Assembly: GCA_009774255.1 (NCBI GenBank)
Contig: VSNK01000010.1
Coordinates: 1 to 51,044 of the forward strand
DNA: 51,044 nucleotides
Source: Faecalicatena sp.
GTDB lineage: Bacteria > Bacillota > Clostridia > Lachnospirales > Lachnospiraceae
Direction: 5' to 3'
The notes beneath the pieces were generated by a model. That model was not told the DNA's origin. It made no database searches and worked only from the letters and a program-made list of their open reading frames with translations. This document shows, in pieces, positions 8,604-17,659 of the stretch. Made by a program: the position numbers and the translations under genes. Positions within the stretch are counted from its first letter, which is position 1; each line of letters starts with the position of its first letter.

Positions 8604-8620
8604 CGTTACAGTTCACGGCC
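8604..8620. repeat. Solo end of a family A or MITE-like repeat
   Basis: GTTACAGTTCACGG matches the terminal sequence of the element at 34385-34553 and resembles the ends of family A repeats. No second end was found nearby. It lies just after the stop of the CPBP protease gene. Confidence 0.4.
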
Positions 8621-8639
8621 TGACCGCCGCGGATTGTGG

Positions 8640-9686
8640 CTATTCCAGTAGCTGCAAAATAATCTGTATCAGCCAGAACAGGGCAAAAAGGATCACGCCG
8701 ATATTAAAAAACGCGGCGGATAGAAGCTTTCCTTTCGGCACGCCGGCCACTCCCGGCCGAAGCTTCATTTTCCGAAAATTGACTGCCAGACATATGATAC
8801 CTGCAATGAGGAATCCCAAAATAGCCAGCCCGTACAGTGAGAGAAACAACAGGCCCGGAAGATGCTCCGAGACCGTCTGCATTAGCAGCGCGGTGTCTCC
8901 GGACGCATTCATGAGCTCATCGTAGGCCGAGGACTCCAGCACGAGCATACCGGCTACGGAACCAAGGAAGTTGACGGCCATATGCAGGGCGATCGTGTAG
9001 ATGAGCTTTCCGGTCTTTACATAGATAAATCCAAAAAACATGCCAAGCATAAACGCATACACGAACTGATTCAGATTGCCGTGGAACAGTCCGAAGAAGA
9101 ATCCTGAAAAAAGAATGGATACTTTTTCGCCGTACTTTGCGGTACGGTCTATGAGCAGCTTGCGGAAGATCAGTTCTTCGGCGATGGGGGCACACAGCAC
9201 CATAATAAAAACAGCCGTCCATGGACTGATATCCGACACAACATCCAGCAGTGTGTTTTCTACGGGCGTGCCTTTCACCAGGCCGATGAGCATGGTCACT
9301 CCCACTCCCACAAGGTTGCTCAGGTACATGACGGCATAGCACATAAAAAATGCGGTCAGCCATTGCCGGAACGTCATTTTATGCTTTTCGATGGAAACAG
9401 CAGGTACTGTTTTGATCAGAAGAGCCATCAGCGGCATCCCGATCACATACATGGGAATCGACGACGCAAAAAGGTAGGCATCCGTACTGCGCGGATAGAG
9501 AAACGGCAGCCTCGCGATCAGAAAGGATACGACAAACTGGACACCGAAAATAAGGAGTGTCCCCAAAAAGTACATCCATCCCAGACGAGAAAAATAACGC
9601 CGGATCAATGGTATTTTATTTTTATTTTCCGGCATAAGTTCATTTTGGTGTGGCATTTCGTAGTTTGATTGTGTTTCATATTCCAT
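8640..9686 (-). CDS. CPBP family intramembrane metalloprotease
   Basis: Membrane protein of 348 aa with about eight hydrophobic segments after a polar N-terminus of about 35 residues. The CPBP (CAAX protease and bacteriocin-processing) motifs are present: EELIFRKLL (EExxxR), FGLFHGN and the late histidine/asparagine block HMAVNFLGS. These residues form the metal site of Rce1-like glutamate proteases. Start choice: an ATG (9686) with AGAGG about 9 bases upstream is preferred to an in-frame ATG 48 bases earlier. It follows the MATE gene by 51 bases on the same strand, so the two may share a transcript. Substrate unknown; members act in bacteriocin immunity or peptide maturation. Confidence 0.85.
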   Translation of the reverse strand: MEYETQSNYEMPHQNELMPENKNKIPLIRRYFSRLGWMYFLGTLLIFGVQFVVSFLIARLPFLYPRSTDAYLFASSIPMYVIGMPLMALLIKTVPAVSIEKHKMTFRQWLTAFFMCYAVMYLSNLVGVGVTMLIGLVKGTPVENTLLDVVSDISPWTAVFIMVLCAPIAEELIFRKLLIDRTAKYGEKVSILFSGFFFGLFHGNLNQFVYAFMLGMFFGFIYVKTGKLIYTIALHMAVNFLGSVAGMLVLESSAYDELMNASGDTALLMQTVSEHLPGLLFLSLYGLAILGFLIAGIICLAVNFRKMKLRPGVAGVPKGKLLSAAFFNIGVILFALFWLIQIILQLLE

Positions 9687-9737
9687 AAATACAAACCTCT
9701 TTTCTATAAAATTATGTAGGTATGCGTTCTTCATGCT

Positions 9738-11117
9738 TCAGACGGAAACCTGCTCCGCGTATTCTCTCTTCAGTTCATCCATCACCTTCCGGTATAAGAA
9801 CAGGGACAGAAGAAATGTAAAAATATCTGCCGCTGCCTGTGCGGACTGGATTCCCAGAAGCCCCAGCATCCGGGGCAGAATCAGCAGCAACGGAATAAAG
9901 AACAATCCCTGTCTCGCGGACGCAAGAAGCGATGCGTAAAAAGTCTTGCCCATCGTCTGGGTCATCATGTTGTTCATGACGATCCAGCCGGTCAGAACCA
10001 AGGTGGCACATTGGAACCTCACGGCGACAGTTCCGATGCGGATCACCTCCGGATCATCCCGGAAGATTCCGATCAGATGCCCGGAAAGTAGAAAACCAAG
10101 GACGGACAGTGCGAATAGAAATCCGGTGGAAATCTTTACACAGAACCAGAAGGCCTCCCGCACCCGGTCAAATTTTTTCGCTCCGTAGTTAAATCCGCAG
10201 ACCGGCTGAAAACCCTGACCGAAGCCGATCAAGGCAGAAATGGCAAACATGGCGATTCGGCTGACCACGGACATGGCCGCGATGGCCGCGTCGCCATAGG
10301 GATTGGCCGCGATATTCAAAGTCATGGTCGAGACACTCCCTAGTCCCTGGCGGAACAAAGAGGGCAGACCGCCTCCGGCGATCTCCCGAAGCCGTTCTCT
10401 GTGAAAGCGGACACTTTTCAGACGAATCGGGATACAGCCAGATATACGGATGCCTGCAAGCAGCAGGAAAAAGCTGATGCACTGGCTGATGACAGTTGCC
10501 AGAGCCGCGCCGGAAATCCCCAGCCGAAAGCCGAAGATAAAGATCGGATCAAGAAGGATATTCAGCACGGCACCGGTACCGACTCCGATCATGGCATAGA
10601 AGGCATTTCCCTGAAAACGGAGCTGATTATTCAAGACAAACTGCGCGGTCATCCAGGGCGCGCCCACAAGGATGATCCCGAGATATTCTTTTGTATAGGG
10701 CAGAATGGTATCAGTGGAGCCAAGGATCCGGGACAGGGGCGTAAGGAATAAAAGTCCGAACACCAGTACAGCCGTGCCGAGAAGCAGCCCGCCGAAAAAA
10801 CCGGTAGACGCAAGCTCCGCGGCCGCATCATCCTCATGAGCCCCCAGCCTTCTGGATATGGAGTTGCCTGACCCGTGGCCGCAGAAAAATCCAAGTGCCT
10901 GGATGATCGCCATGATCGGGAACGCTACGCCCACCGCAGCGGTAGCACTGGTTCCGATCCTGCCCACAAAAAAGGTGTCCGCCATATTATAAAACGAGGT
11001 AACCAGCATGCTGATGATCGTAGGAACCGCCAGTCTGCCGATCAGGCCGGGGATCGGCGCCTCCGTCATCATCTGATACTTTTGATCCTGAGACATGGTA
11101 TGCCGCAAAGAAAGCAC
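9738..11117 (-). CDS. MATE family efflux transporter 1
   Basis: Multidrug/toxin extrusion protein of 459 aa with two homologous halves of about six hydrophobic helices each. The N-terminal half carries PGLIGRLAVPTIISMLVTSFYNMADTFFVGRIG, a typical MATE segment. The second half begins near GGLPSLFRQGLGSVSTMTLN. It would export cationic compounds using Na+ or H+. The GTG at 11117 is used with AGGAAAGG just upstream; an ATG 21 bases later is the alternative. It is divergent from the MarR-MATE2 pair, with a family A repeat between them. Confidence 0.9.
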   Translation of the reverse strand: MLSLRHTMSQDQKYQMMTEAPIPGLIGRLAVPTIISMLVTSFYNMADTFFVGRIGTSATAAVGVAFPIMAIIQALGFFCGHGSGNSISRRLGAHEDDAAAELASTGFFGGLLLGTAVLVFGLLFLTPLSRILGSTDTILPYTKEYLGIILVGAPWMTAQFVLNNQLRFQGNAFYAMIGVGTGAVLNILLDPIFIFGFRLGISGAALATVISQCISFFLLLAGIRISGCIPIRLKSVRFHRERLREIAGGGLPSLFRQGLGSVSTMTLNIAANPYGDAAIAAMSVVSRIAMFAISALIGFGQGFQPVCGFNYGAKKFDRVREAFWFCVKISTGFLFALSVLGFLLSGHLIGIFRDDPEVIRIGTVAVRFQCATLVLTGWIVMNNMMTQTMGKTFYASLLASARQGLFFIPLLLILPRMLGLLGIQSAQAAADIFTFLLSLFLYRKVMDELKREYAEQVSV

Positions 11118-11180
11118 TTCCTTTCCTAAATCATAAATTATACATATTCTACCAAAAAATGTGAATTATGGCAATAGAAG

Positions 11181-11298
11181 GTTACTATTCACGGTGCCTT
11201 GCACCCCGCTGCAAGGCATCCGGCCGATAAAGCAGCGGTTTCAGGCATCCAGCCCCTCGCCGAAGGCGACTTTTCAATGGGCTGGATGCGTTACAGTA
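11181..11298. repeat. Palindromic intergenic repeat, family A, copy 2
   Basis: Begins GTTACTATTCACGGTGCC and ends GCGTTACAGTAA. The core GGTGCCTTGCAC...GCTGCAAGGCATCCGG matches the reverse complement of copy 1, with an extra block of about 60 bases that forms its own hairpin (GGCATCCAGCCC / GGGCTGGATGC). It separates two divergent transporter units. Confidence 0.7.
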
Positions 11299-11319
11299 AA
11301 ACAATAGGAAAACAACGGC

Positions 11320-11348
11320 TTGACAAAAGTATGATATCGGACTATAAT
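11320..11348 (+). promoter_or_regulatory. Consensus promoter of marR-MATE2
   Basis: TTGACA and TATAAT are separated by exactly 17 bases. GGAGGTGAAG and the ATG at 11391 follow. MarR proteins usually repress their own promoter, but no clean operator palindrome was identified. Confidence 0.8.
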
Positions 11349-11390
11349 AAAAAGGTGAATACGGTACGAAATCAGACTTTGGAGGTGAAG

Positions 11391-11831
11391 ATGATGAAAT
11401 TCGAACAAGAAAAAGCATTGGAGGAATATAATTACCTGTGGAGAAAGATAGAGAATCTGTGGCATGAGATCGCATGGAAGGCCGGGCTATCTGACAGTGC
11501 GTATGAGATTTTTTCCACTATTCTGGAACTGGGGGAAGGGTGTCTCCAGAGGGATATATGTAACCGCAATTCTATCAGTAAGCAGACCATCCATTCCGCA
11601 ATCAAAAAGATGGAGCGGGAAGGAATGATCGAATTTGGGCAGGAACACGGAAACGATAAGAGAGTCTATCTGACCCGACAGGGAAAGGAGCTTGTCAAAG
11701 AAAAAATATTACCATCCGCGGAGGCTGAAAATCAGGTGTTCGCGGAAATGACAGAGGAGGAAAGCAGGGAGCTGATCCGATTGACCAAAAAATATCTGAA
11801 TCAGCTTCAGGCGAAAATAGAGCAATTATGA
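11391..11831 (+). CDS. MarR family transcriptional regulator
   Basis: Winged-helix regulator of 146 aa. The HTH core reads CLQRDICNRNSISKQTIHSAIKKMEREGMIE, followed by the wing GNDKRVYLTRQGKEL. Helical arms for dimer formation flank the core. The ATG at 11391 lies immediately behind GGAGGTGAAG; the longer upstream frame runs into the promoter and repeat and is rejected. The stop overlaps the start of the next MATE gene (ATGA), so regulator and exporter are translationally coupled. Inference: it represses this operon, and possibly the divergent MATE gene, until a ligand binds. Confidence 0.9.
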   Translation: MMKFEQEKALEEYNYLWRKIENLWHEIAWKAGLSDSAYEIFSTILELGEGCLQRDICNRNSISKQTIHSAIKKMEREGMIEFGQEHGNDKRVYLTRQGKELVKEKILPSAEAENQVFAEMTEEESRELIRLTKKYLNQLQAKIEQL

Positions 11832-13159
11832 GAATACAATTATCAGACCATTTTACTTATAAAAGACTGTTTCGTTTTATCATACCGTCCGTCATCATGA
11901 TGATCTGTACGTCTGTCTACAGTATCGTTGACGGATTGTTCGTATCAAACTTTGTGGGAACCACACCTTTCGCGGCGCTGAACCTGATGCTGCCGCTGCT
12001 CATGGGGATCAGTACCATCGGATTCATGATCGGAACCGGAGGAAGTGCGCTGGTCGCCATCAAGCTGGGAGAAGGGGAGCGCGAAAAGGCCAACGAATAT
12101 TTTTCCATGCTGATCTACATTCTGATCGGGGCAGGAGTCGTGGTAGCCGTCACAGCCTTTATTTTTATGCGGCCTGTCGCATATGCCATGGGAGCCACCG
12201 AAGACATGATCGGCTATTGTGTGCTCTATGGAAGGATCCTGTGCGTATCTCTGCCCGGATTTATGCTGCAGATCGCGTTTCAGAATTTTTTCATCGTAGC
12301 GGAAAAACCGGAATTAAGTCTGCGGATGTCCCTGATCTCCGGAGCGGCCAATGTAGTTTTTGACTTTTTATTTATCGTCGTATTCGACTGGGGGCTTGCC
12401 GGAGCCGGGGCCGCGACCGCCATCGGCGAGATATTGGGCGGCGTAGTGCCGATCATTTATTTCTCACGGGAAAACAACAGCCTGCTCCGCCTGGGAAAAA
12501 CCCGCTTTTATGGAAACATCCTGCTGAAAACATGTACCAACGGTTCTTCGGAGCTTATGACGAACATTTCATCATCTCTCGTCAATATGCTGTACAATTT
12601 CCAGCTGATGCGGCTGGCAGGGGAGGACGGTGTGGCAGCTTATGGGGTCATCATGTATGTCACCTTTATCTTCGCGGCGGTCAATATCGGATATTCCATC
12701 GGAAGCGCTCCGGTTGTCAGCTATAATTACGGCGCCGGGAACCATGCGGAACTCAAAAATATTTTTCGGAAAAGCATTGTCGTACTCGGATGCGCAGGCT
12801 TTGGTATGACCATTCTGGCCGAGCTTTTATCTTATCCACTGACAAAGGGATTTGTGGGATATGATCCGGAGCTTTTCGAGATGACCTGCCACGGCTTCCG
12901 GCTGTACGCGCTTTCCTTTATGCTGAGCGGATTTAATATATGGGGGTCCGGTTTCTTTACCGCGCTGGGGAACGGAGCGATTTCCGCGGCGATCTCCTTT
13001 TTGAGGACGCTTGTATTCCAGACATCGGTTGTCCTGATCCTTCCCATTTTCTTCCAACTGAACGGAGTCTGGATGGCAATTGTGACGGCAGAGCTGCTGG
13101 CATTATTTGTGACCTTTGCATTTTTGCTCAAAAAACGGAAAAAATACCACTATGTGTAA
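11828..13159 (+). CDS. MATE family efflux transporter 2
   Basis: Twelve-helix exporter of 443 aa with the MATE N-terminal signature RFIIPSVIMMICTSVYSIVDGLFVSNFVG. The second half starts near residue 230 with LLKTCTNGSSELMTNISSSL. The closest class is MATE transporters of the NorM/DinF type; it differs clearly from MATE 1 on the other strand. Its start overlaps the marR stop by 4 bases. A terminator follows 9 bases after its stop. Confidence 0.9.
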   Translation: MRIQLSDHFTYKRLFRFIIPSVIMMICTSVYSIVDGLFVSNFVGTTPFAALNLMLPLLMGISTIGFMIGTGGSALVAIKLGEGEREKANEYFSMLIYILIGAGVVVAVTAFIFMRPVAYAMGATEDMIGYCVLYGRILCVSLPGFMLQIAFQNFFIVAEKPELSLRMSLISGAANVVFDFLFIVVFDWGLAGAGAATAIGEILGGVVPIIYFSRENNSLLRLGKTRFYGNILLKTCTNGSSELMTNISSSLVNMLYNFQLMRLAGEDGVAAYGVIMYVTFIFAAVNIGYSIGSAPVVSYNYGAGNHAELKNIFRKSIVVLGCAGFGMTILAELLSYPLTKGFVGYDPELFEMTCHGFRLYALSFMLSGFNIWGSGFFTALGNGAISAAISFLRTLVFQTSVVLILPIFFQLNGVWMAIVTAELLALFVTFAFLLKKRKKYHYV

Positions 13160-13167
13160 TGGACACG

Positions 13168-13192
13168 GAAAAGCTGTCGGCGGCAGCTTTTC
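13168..13192 (+). terminator. Terminator of marR-MATE2
   Basis: Arms GAAAAGCTG / CAGCTTTTC flank a 7-base loop, just after the MATE stop codon. Confidence 0.7.
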
Positions 13193-13205
13193 TCATAGTA
13201 TAATC

Positions 13206-13369
13206 ATGATTCGCCCGTCAAAAGCTCTCATTTCCCTTGCTGGCTAATTTTCCGAATCTCCATGCCACAATATATGAGGGCGATGCACCACATTGCCTCC
13301 ATATATTGCGGCACGAATCTTCGAAAAATTATCTCAGCAATGAAAATGGACTTTTGACGGTCGAATCAT
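13206..13369. repeat. 164-bp full-length imperfect palindrome (repeat D)
   Basis: The left arm starts ATGATTCGCCCGTCAAAAG and the right arm ends CTTTTGACGGTCGAATCAT. The arms also match inward (TTGCTG, TAATTTT, TGCC.CAATATATG), so nearly the whole element could fold into one long hairpin. ATC flanks both sides. It holds no gene and resembles a non-autonomous mobile hairpin. Confidence 0.7.
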
Positions 13370-13393
13370 ATCATGGAAAAAGGAGAACGTTGT

Positions 13394-15508
13394 ATGAGCA
13401 ATCATTTAAAAGACCAAAGCAGCCCTTATCTTTTACAGCATGCCGAAAACCCTGTGGACTGGTATCCCTGGGGCGAGGAGGCGTTCGAGAGAGCGCAGCG
13501 GGAAGACAAGCCGGTGTTCCTGAGTATCGGCTACAGCACCTGCCACTGGTGCCATGTGATGGCACATGAGAGTTTTGAGGATCCCAGGACTGCGGACATC
13601 CTGAACCGGCACTTTATATCCGTCAAGGTAGACCGGGAGGAACGGCCGGATATCGACAGCGTCTATATGAATGTCTGCCAAATGCTGACCGGGAGCGGCG
13701 GCTGGCCCATGAGCATTTTTATGACGGCCGGACAGAAGCCTTTTTTTGCAGGTACCTATTTTCCGCCTGTATCCCGGTACGGCACCATCGGATTTCCTGA
13801 CCTGCTTCTTGCCGTCGCGGAAAAATGGAAAAACAGCAGAGAAGAGCTGCTGGAATCTGCGGAACGGATTCTGACCCATGTGATCAGGCCGGCAGAGTCT
13901 CTGCCAAAAGAAATCCATGGAAATCAGCCAAAGGAGGCGGCAGATATATTTTCACGGAGCTTTGATGCGGTATACGGCGGATTCGGCCAGCCTCCCAAGT
14001 TTCCCACACCTCACAATCTCATATTCCTGACTCTGTACTCCCGGATCAGACAGCAGAACACTGCATTGGAGCAGGTGCTTTTTACGCTGGATCATATGCG
14101 CAGAGGCGGAATTTTCGACCAGATCGGTTATGGATTCTCGCGCTATTCAACAGACCGCTGTTTTCTGGTGCCGCATTTTGAGAAAATGCTGTATGACAAC
14201 GCCTTACTGATCCTGGCATACTGCGCGGCATATAAGGCCTCCGGGGAACAAAGCCTTCTGGATACGGCGGAAAAAACGGCGGAGTATATTTTTCGGGAAA
14301 TGACCGGGGAGGAAGGGGAATTTTATTCCGCCCAGGATGCAGACAGCGAGGGTGAGGAAGGAAAATATTATGTCTGGAGATATGAGGAGATTCTTGAGAT
14401 CCTTGGAGCAGAAAGAGGAGAGCAGTTCTGTTCCTGTTTCGGAATCACAAGGGAGGGCAACTTCGAAGGTCGAAATATCCCCAATCTTTTAAATGGAAAA
14501 CCACTCTCGGATGATTTTGACAAGGAGAAGAAAGCACTGTATGCTTACCGAAAATCCCGTGCCTCATTGCATCTGGATGATAAGATCCTGACGGCATGGA
14601 ATGCCCTGATGATCTGCGCGCTGTCCGTCCTGTACCGGGTGACCGGAAATGGGCGTTATCTGGCAGCGGCCAGGAAAGCGGCTTCATTCATCGAGGAACA
14701 TCTTGCGGAAGGGAATATCCTTTATGTGAGCTGCCGCAGCGGGGTGAAGTCCGGAAAAGGATTTTTAGATGAATATGCCTGTTATGCGTCTGCGTTGATC
14801 AGTCTCTATGAAGCCTGCGGGAATCCGTTTTATCTGGAACGGGGAGCGCAGTTCTGCCAGGAAGCCAGAAAGCAGTTTGAGGATGAAGAGGGCGGTTATT
14901 TCCTGTATGGAAAGCAGAACAGCCGGCTGATCTCCAAACCTAAAGAGACCTATGACGGAGCGATTCCAAGCGGCAATTCCATGATGGCATATTGTCTGGT
15001 CAGGCTTTCGCAGCTGATGCCGGACGGGGAGACTTCCGTCCGTACGGGCAGTGCGGATGGGGAGGAAAAAGACGGCTTTGGATATGGTTTTTTGCAGGCG
15101 GCGGAAAAACAGCTTCGATTCATGGAAGCGGAAGCGGCGCATAATCCGGCAGGGTATTGTATGTATCTGACCGCACGGCTTCTGCATGAAAATCCGCCCA
15201 TGAAAATAAACGTCGTGCTCTCAAAATCTGACCGTATGGAGGAGATGATACCCAGGCTTCCCCTCTGCGCGGATGTGAAAATGTATGTGGAAAGTGTGAA
15301 AAATGGAATAAAAACGGAAAAAACAGGAAATGTGAAAAATGTGGATAACTGTTTCAACGGCAGTAGCAGTCAGCCTTTCACGGCGGAAGCAGAGGGGTAT
15401 AAGCTGTTAAATGGGAAAACGACTTATTATGTTTGCAAAAATCATACCTGTTTTCCGCCGACAAATCAGATGCCTGAACAGGAATTTTTGTCAGATATTT
15501 TGGGATGA
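13394..15508 (+). CDS. Thioredoxin-fold, (alpha/alpha)6-barrel protein (YyaL/SSP411 family)
   Basis: 704 aa. An N-terminal DUF255 thioredoxin-like domain has SIGYSTCHWCHVMAHESFED, with a CxxC pair near residue 54. A long six-hairpin glycosidase-like domain follows, of the N-acylglucosamine 2-epimerase type (for example FPTPHNLIFL, HFEKMLYDNALL, SAQDADSEGEEGKYYVW, DDKILTAWNALMI). This is the family of Bacillus YyaL and mammalian SPATA20. The biochemical function is unsettled. The ATG at 13394 follows AAAGGAG; an ATG 21 bases upstream is inside that ribosome binding region and is rejected. It stands alone, downstream of the palindrome at 13206-13369. Confidence 0.88.
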   Translation: MSNHLKDQSSPYLLQHAENPVDWYPWGEEAFERAQREDKPVFLSIGYSTCHWCHVMAHESFEDPRTADILNRHFISVKVDREERPDIDSVYMNVCQMLTGSGGWPMSIFMTAGQKPFFAGTYFPPVSRYGTIGFPDLLLAVAEKWKNSREELLESAERILTHVIRPAESLPKEIHGNQPKEAADIFSRSFDAVYGGFGQPPKFPTPHNLIFLTLYSRIRQQNTALEQVLFTLDHMRRGGIFDQIGYGFSRYSTDRCFLVPHFEKMLYDNALLILAYCAAYKASGEQSLLDTAEKTAEYIFREMTGEEGEFYSAQDADSEGEEGKYYVWRYEEILEILGAERGEQFCSCFGITREGNFEGRNIPNLLNGKPLSDDFDKEKKALYAYRKSRASLHLDDKILTAWNALMICALSVLYRVTGNGRYLAAARKAASFIEEHLAEGNILYVSCRSGVKSGKGFLDEYACYASALISLYEACGNPFYLERGAQFCQEARKQFEDEEGGYFLYGKQNSRLISKPKETYDGAIPSGNSMMAYCLVRLSQLMPDGETSVRTGSADGEEKDGFGYGFLQAAEKQLRFMEAEAAHNPAGYCMYLTARLLHENPPMKINVVLSKSDRMEEMIPRLPLCADVKMYVESVKNGIKTEKTGNVKNVDNCFNGSSSQPFTAEAEGYKLLNGKTTYYVCKNHTCFPPTNQMPEQEFLSDILG

Positions 15509-15672
15509 AATTCCTGCGCAGGGACCAGTTTGTATTCTTGTATACAATCTCAGAAAGAGAAATGAAAAAGTAGCGCGGCCATACCGAATGGCAGCAGTAT
15601 GAAAAAGCGGACCGTGCAAGTCTGCTTGCCAAGAAACTCATACTGCCGGGAAAGGGGGAAGTTTTAACAGAT
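15505..15672 (+). pseudogene. Possible small gene interrupted by one TAG
   Basis: An ATG overlapping the previous stop (ATGA) opens a frame of 22 codons, MKFLRRDQFVFLYTISERE..., then a TAG at 15571-15573. The same frame then reads on with a coding-like stretch including EWQQYEKADRASLLAKKL and ends inside the start of the next gene. Family not recognised. It may be a decayed short gene, or chance. Confidence 0.3.
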
Positions 15673-17497
15673 GAAAATTTTATTGACAGCAATCAACGCG
15701 AAATATATTCACTCGAATCTGGCTGTGTACAGCCTGCAGGCCTTTGCGGCGGAAGAGAGGGAGGATTACCGGCAGTCCGTGGATGTCGCGGAATATACGA
15801 TCAATCAGCAGGTAGATGAGATTTTGATGAGCCTGTATAAGAAAAAGCCAGATGTGGTCTGCTTCTCCTGTTATCTGTGGAATATCGTCTACGTGGAACA
15901 GCTCGTAAGAGAGCTTACAAAGATACTGCCGCGGACAGAAATCTGGCTGGGAGGGCCGGAGGTTTCCTATCATGCGCAAAATGTGCTGGAAAAACTGCCT
16001 CAGGTGCGGGGCGTGATGTACGGGGAGGGGGAAGAAACCTTCCTGGAGCTGCTGGAATATTATCACGGAGAGATCGCATCCCTGCGGGAAATCGACGGGA
16101 TTGTATATGCGGAAGTAACGCAGGACGGCTTTCCCGTGAAGCAGGGGCGGACGATTTTTGAAAATCCGCCACGCAGGGTCCTGGATCTCAACAAGGTTCC
16201 ATTTGTCTATGCTCGGAAGCTTTCAAATCCATTGGGTTGTGCCGGGGATCCTGGACTTTCCCCGGCATCGGATACGGATATGAAAAATTTCCGCAGTAAG
16301 ATCCTTTATTATGAGTCCAGCCGGGGCTGCCCCTTTTCCTGCAGCTATTGTCTTTCGTCCGTTGACAAGTGCCTGCGGTTCCGCGATATTGAGACTGTGA
16401 AGAGAGAACTGCAGTTTTTTATTGACCAGGAGGTTCCGTTGGTAAAATTTGTTGACCGCACATTTAACTGCCGTCATGATCATGCATTTGCCATATGGTC
16501 TTATCTGGCAGAACATGACAGAGGAAAGACGAATTTTCATTTTGAAGTGGCTGCGGATTTATTGAACGAGGATGAATTCCGTCTGATCCACTCCATGCGT
16601 CCGGGACTGATCCAGCTTGAGATCGGTGTTCAGTCTACCAACCCGGAGACGATCCGCGCCATCCGCCGTACCATGGATTTCGGGCGGGTGAAAGCCGCGG
16701 TGGAGCGGATCCGTGCACAGGGAAACGTCCATCAGCATCTGGATTTGATTGCAGGGCTGCCCTATGAAGACTATGAAAGTTTTCGGAAATCCTTTCAGGA
16801 TGTCTACGCACTGCATCCGGAACAGCTTCAGCTTGGGTTTCTGAAAATATTGAAAGGCTCCTGTATGGAAGAGCAGGCAGAACTATACCGGCTTGTGTAC
16901 CAGGAGAGGCCGCCTTTTGAGATATTGTCTACCAGATGGCTTTCCTACGGAGATATCATTCGGCTCAAAGGCATCGAAGAGATGGTGGAAGTTTACTATA
17001 ACAGCGGACAGTTCGTACATACGCTGGCGCTTCTTGAGCGGGCCTTTCCGGATGCCTTTGCGATGTATGAGAAGCTGAGCGCATATTATGAGGCGCATTG
17101 TCTGAACGGAATCCAGCACACCAGAATCAGGCGCTATGAGATCCTGTCTTCATTCGCTGTGGAATACGATGGCGAGAGAAGCAATGAGTACAGAGAACTG
17201 CTGACCTATGACCTGTACCTGCGGGAAAATGTGAAAAACCGGCCTGCGTTTGCAGGGGAGGCCAGTGTCGCGAAGGAGGAAGAGACAGCCTTTTATGAAC
17301 GGGAAGCTGCGGAGTTCCGGTATCTGCGGGGATACGAGCTCTATAATAAGAGGCAGCTGCGGAAGATGACACATTTGGAACGCGTGAAAGGTTCACTGCT
17401 CCTCTTTGATTATAAAAATAAAAATATCCTGACCGGCCAGGCAGCAGTCTATCAGGTAAAAGAACAGCCGGTTTCAGAAATCACAGGAACCGCATGA
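15671..17497 (+). CDS. B12-binding-domain radical SAM protein (DUF4080)
   Basis: 608 aa. The N-terminal cobalamin-binding-like Rossmann domain begins MKILLTAINAKYIHSNLAVYSL and contains EIWLGGPEVS and GVMYGEGEETF. The radical SAM domain has the cluster motif CPFSCSYC near residues 221-228. The C-terminal segment is of the DUF4080 type found in clostridial members. It would cleave S-adenosylmethionine to a 5'-deoxyadenosyl radical; the substrate is unknown. The ATG follows GGGGGAAG. No obvious partner gene is adjacent. It is not closely similar to the other B12-radical SAM protein at 30097. Confidence 0.9.
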   Translation: MKILLTAINAKYIHSNLAVYSLQAFAAEEREDYRQSVDVAEYTINQQVDEILMSLYKKKPDVVCFSCYLWNIVYVEQLVRELTKILPRTEIWLGGPEVSYHAQNVLEKLPQVRGVMYGEGEETFLELLEYYHGEIASLREIDGIVYAEVTQDGFPVKQGRTIFENPPRRVLDLNKVPFVYARKLSNPLGCAGDPGLSPASDTDMKNFRSKILYYESSRGCPFSCSYCLSSVDKCLRFRDIETVKRELQFFIDQEVPLVKFVDRTFNCRHDHAFAIWSYLAEHDRGKTNFHFEVAADLLNEDEFRLIHSMRPGLIQLEIGVQSTNPETIRAIRRTMDFGRVKAAVERIRAQGNVHQHLDLIAGLPYEDYESFRKSFQDVYALHPEQLQLGFLKILKGSCMEEQAELYRLVYQERPPFEILSTRWLSYGDIIRLKGIEEMVEVYYNSGQFVHTLALLERAFPDAFAMYEKLSAYYEAHCLNGIQHTRIRRYEILSSFAVEYDGERSNEYRELLTYDLYLRENVKNRPAFAGEASVAKEEETAFYEREAAEFRYLRGYELYNKRQLRKMTHLERVKGSLLLFDYKNKNILTGQAAVYQVKEQPVSEITGTA

Positions 17498-17553
17498 TAT
17501 AAGATTTTCGTGAAAAATATGGAAAAAATGTAGATATCGCGCCGTTTTTTTGG

Positions 17554-17559
17554 TACAAT
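17554..17559 (+). promoter_or_regulatory. -10 box of the EAL sensor gene
   Basis: TACAAT, in the T-rich gap 57-123 bases after the radical SAM gene. The -35 box is unclear. Confidence 0.35.
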
Positions 17560-17659
17560 AAAACATAATCTATACATGAGTACTTTCGCAGAACTGCTTA
17601 TATTCCGATTTCCGGCTTTTTTTCGTGAGTACTCGGTCAAGAAAGGGATGTTTGCGAGT

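Noticed and set aside
11199..11390. Longer start for the MarR regulator
   Set aside because: The extra 64 codons cover the family A repeat and the consensus promoter; GGAGGTGAAG sits right before the ATG at 11391.
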